Shown here one piece after another: positions 29,228-29,836 of a stretch of 29,836 bases of DNA. How positions within the stretch are numbered: the stretch's first letter is position 1; each line of letters starts with the position of its first letter. The notes under the pieces were generated by a model that was not told where the DNA came from, ran no database searches, and saw only the letters and a list, made by a program, of their open reading frames with translations. A program made the translations under genes and the position numbers. The stretch spans positions 1 through 29,836 of the forward strand of contig JAZULN010000045.1 in NCBI GenBank assembly GCA_045603125.1. Reading direction: 5' to 3'. This DNA is from CAKSFT01 sp045603125 (GTDB taxonomy: Bacteria > Bacillota > Clostridia > UBA1381).

Positions 29228-29836
29228 ATGGGAAAAGTTGCCTTTGTATTTTCGGGGCAGGGTGCTCAGAAAATCGGTATGGGAAAAGAGCTCTATGAAA
29301 ACTATGCGGTTTTTAAAAAGACATTTTCCGAGGCAAGCAATGCCTTGGGCTTTGATATCAGTCAAATGATTTTTGAAGGTGACGAAGAAACCCTGATGCT
29401 TACCGAAAACACTCAACCCTCAGTCGTTACAATGAGCGTTGGAGCATATAGAATTCTAAAAGATTACGGAATAAAGCCTGATGTGGTTGCAGGTCTTAGT
29501 CTTGGCGAATATTCAGCACACGTTGCGTCGGGGACTATGGAGTTTTCGGATGCCGTGAGACTTGTTAAAAAAAGAGGCAAGTTCATGCAGGAAGAAGTGC
29601 CGGTAGGAAAAGGTGCTATGGCGGCAATCTTAGGGATGACTTCGGATGATGTTATTAAATGTTGTAAAGAAGCATCGGAATTTGGCATATGCGAGCCGGC
29701 AAACTTTAACTGCCCCGGACAGATTACGGTAGCCGGTGAAGTGGCGGGGGTAGAGTATGCTTGTGAAATTGCCAAGGAAAAGGGCGCAAAGCGTGCCATG
29801 ATGCTGCCGGTGAGTGCACCTTTCCACTGCAGTATG
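29228..29836 (+). CDS. fabD: Malonyl-CoA:ACP transacylase (FabD), 5' part
   Basis: The first 203 residues of FabD, open to the end of the window with no stop. It moves the malonyl group from CoA to ACP for chain elongation. FVFSGQGAQKIGMGKELY starts the protein, the nucleophile Ser91 is in GLSLGEYSA, and the catalytic His200 is in VSAPFHCSM at the very edge. AAGGAGG lies six to twelve bases before the ATG. It follows fabK by 12 bases. The gene should end about 300 bases downstream, probably followed by fabG and fabF. Confidence 0.95.
   Translation, partial: MGKVAFVFSGQGAQKIGMGKELYENYAVFKKTFSEASNALGFDISQMIFEGDEETLMLTENTQPSVVTMSVGAYRILKDYGIKPDVVAGLSLGEYSAHVASGTMEFSDAVRLVKKRGKFMQEEVPVGKGAMAAILGMTSDDVIKCCKEASEFGICEPANFNCPGQITVAGEVAGVEYACEIAKEKGAKRAMMLPVSAPFHCSM

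Overview
The window is about 30 kb of low-GC DNA from a spore-forming member of the Clostridia (Bacillota). The lineage is inferred from three things: the sporulation genes ylbJ, yqfC and yqfD; the order yqfC-yqfD-phoH-ybeY-dgkA-era-yqzL-recO; and a FapR-controlled fatty-acid operon. Strong AGGAGG-type ribosome binding sites, TTGACA-17-TATAAT promoters and tight A/U-flanked terminators fit this. I cannot name a genus.

Layout. 1-848: 3' end of a sodium:alanine symporter, convergent with ylbJ (minus). 1970-2375: a gap with a compact RNA-like fold at 2073-2153. 2376-8148: a long plus-strand housekeeping operon (yqfC, yqfD, phoH, ybeY, dgkA, era, yqzL, recO, dCMP deaminase), ended by a hairpin terminator. 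8246-9906: greA with its own promoter, then a YkvI-type membrane protein whose ribosome binding site lies in the greA terminator. 9948-10393: four tRNA genes (Pro, Val, Thr, Tyr) with promoter and terminator. 10394-10791: a gene-free stretch packed with hairpins, including an array of short stems separated by GTGAAAT / ATTTCAC boxes.

10792-20823 is accessory: a divergent MFS transporter and AraC regulator; a secreted protein with a copper-amine-oxidase-like N-terminal domain; a minus-strand operon of two near-duplicate deacetylase-like genes plus an AEC transporter; an sdpRI-like autorepressor/SdpI pair with two identical-spacing operators; a nitroreductase; an ECF sigma factor with a membrane-anchored probable anti-sigma factor; and a small membrane protein.

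20949-24206: aconitase and NADP-isocitrate dehydrogenase in one operon, together converting citrate to 2-oxoglutarate, probably for glutamate synthesis. 24208-25447: a small four-helix membrane protein and a lipoprotein, both minus. 25645-29836: the fatty-acid synthesis operon fapR-plsX-fabH-fabK-fabD, with a near-consensus FapR box after the promoter. fabD runs off the end of the window.

Most of the window is recognisable. The least explained items are the structured element at 2073-2153, the hairpin array at 10593-10747, the duplicated deacetylase-like pair with mosaic divergence, and the sdpRI-like pair without toxin genes.
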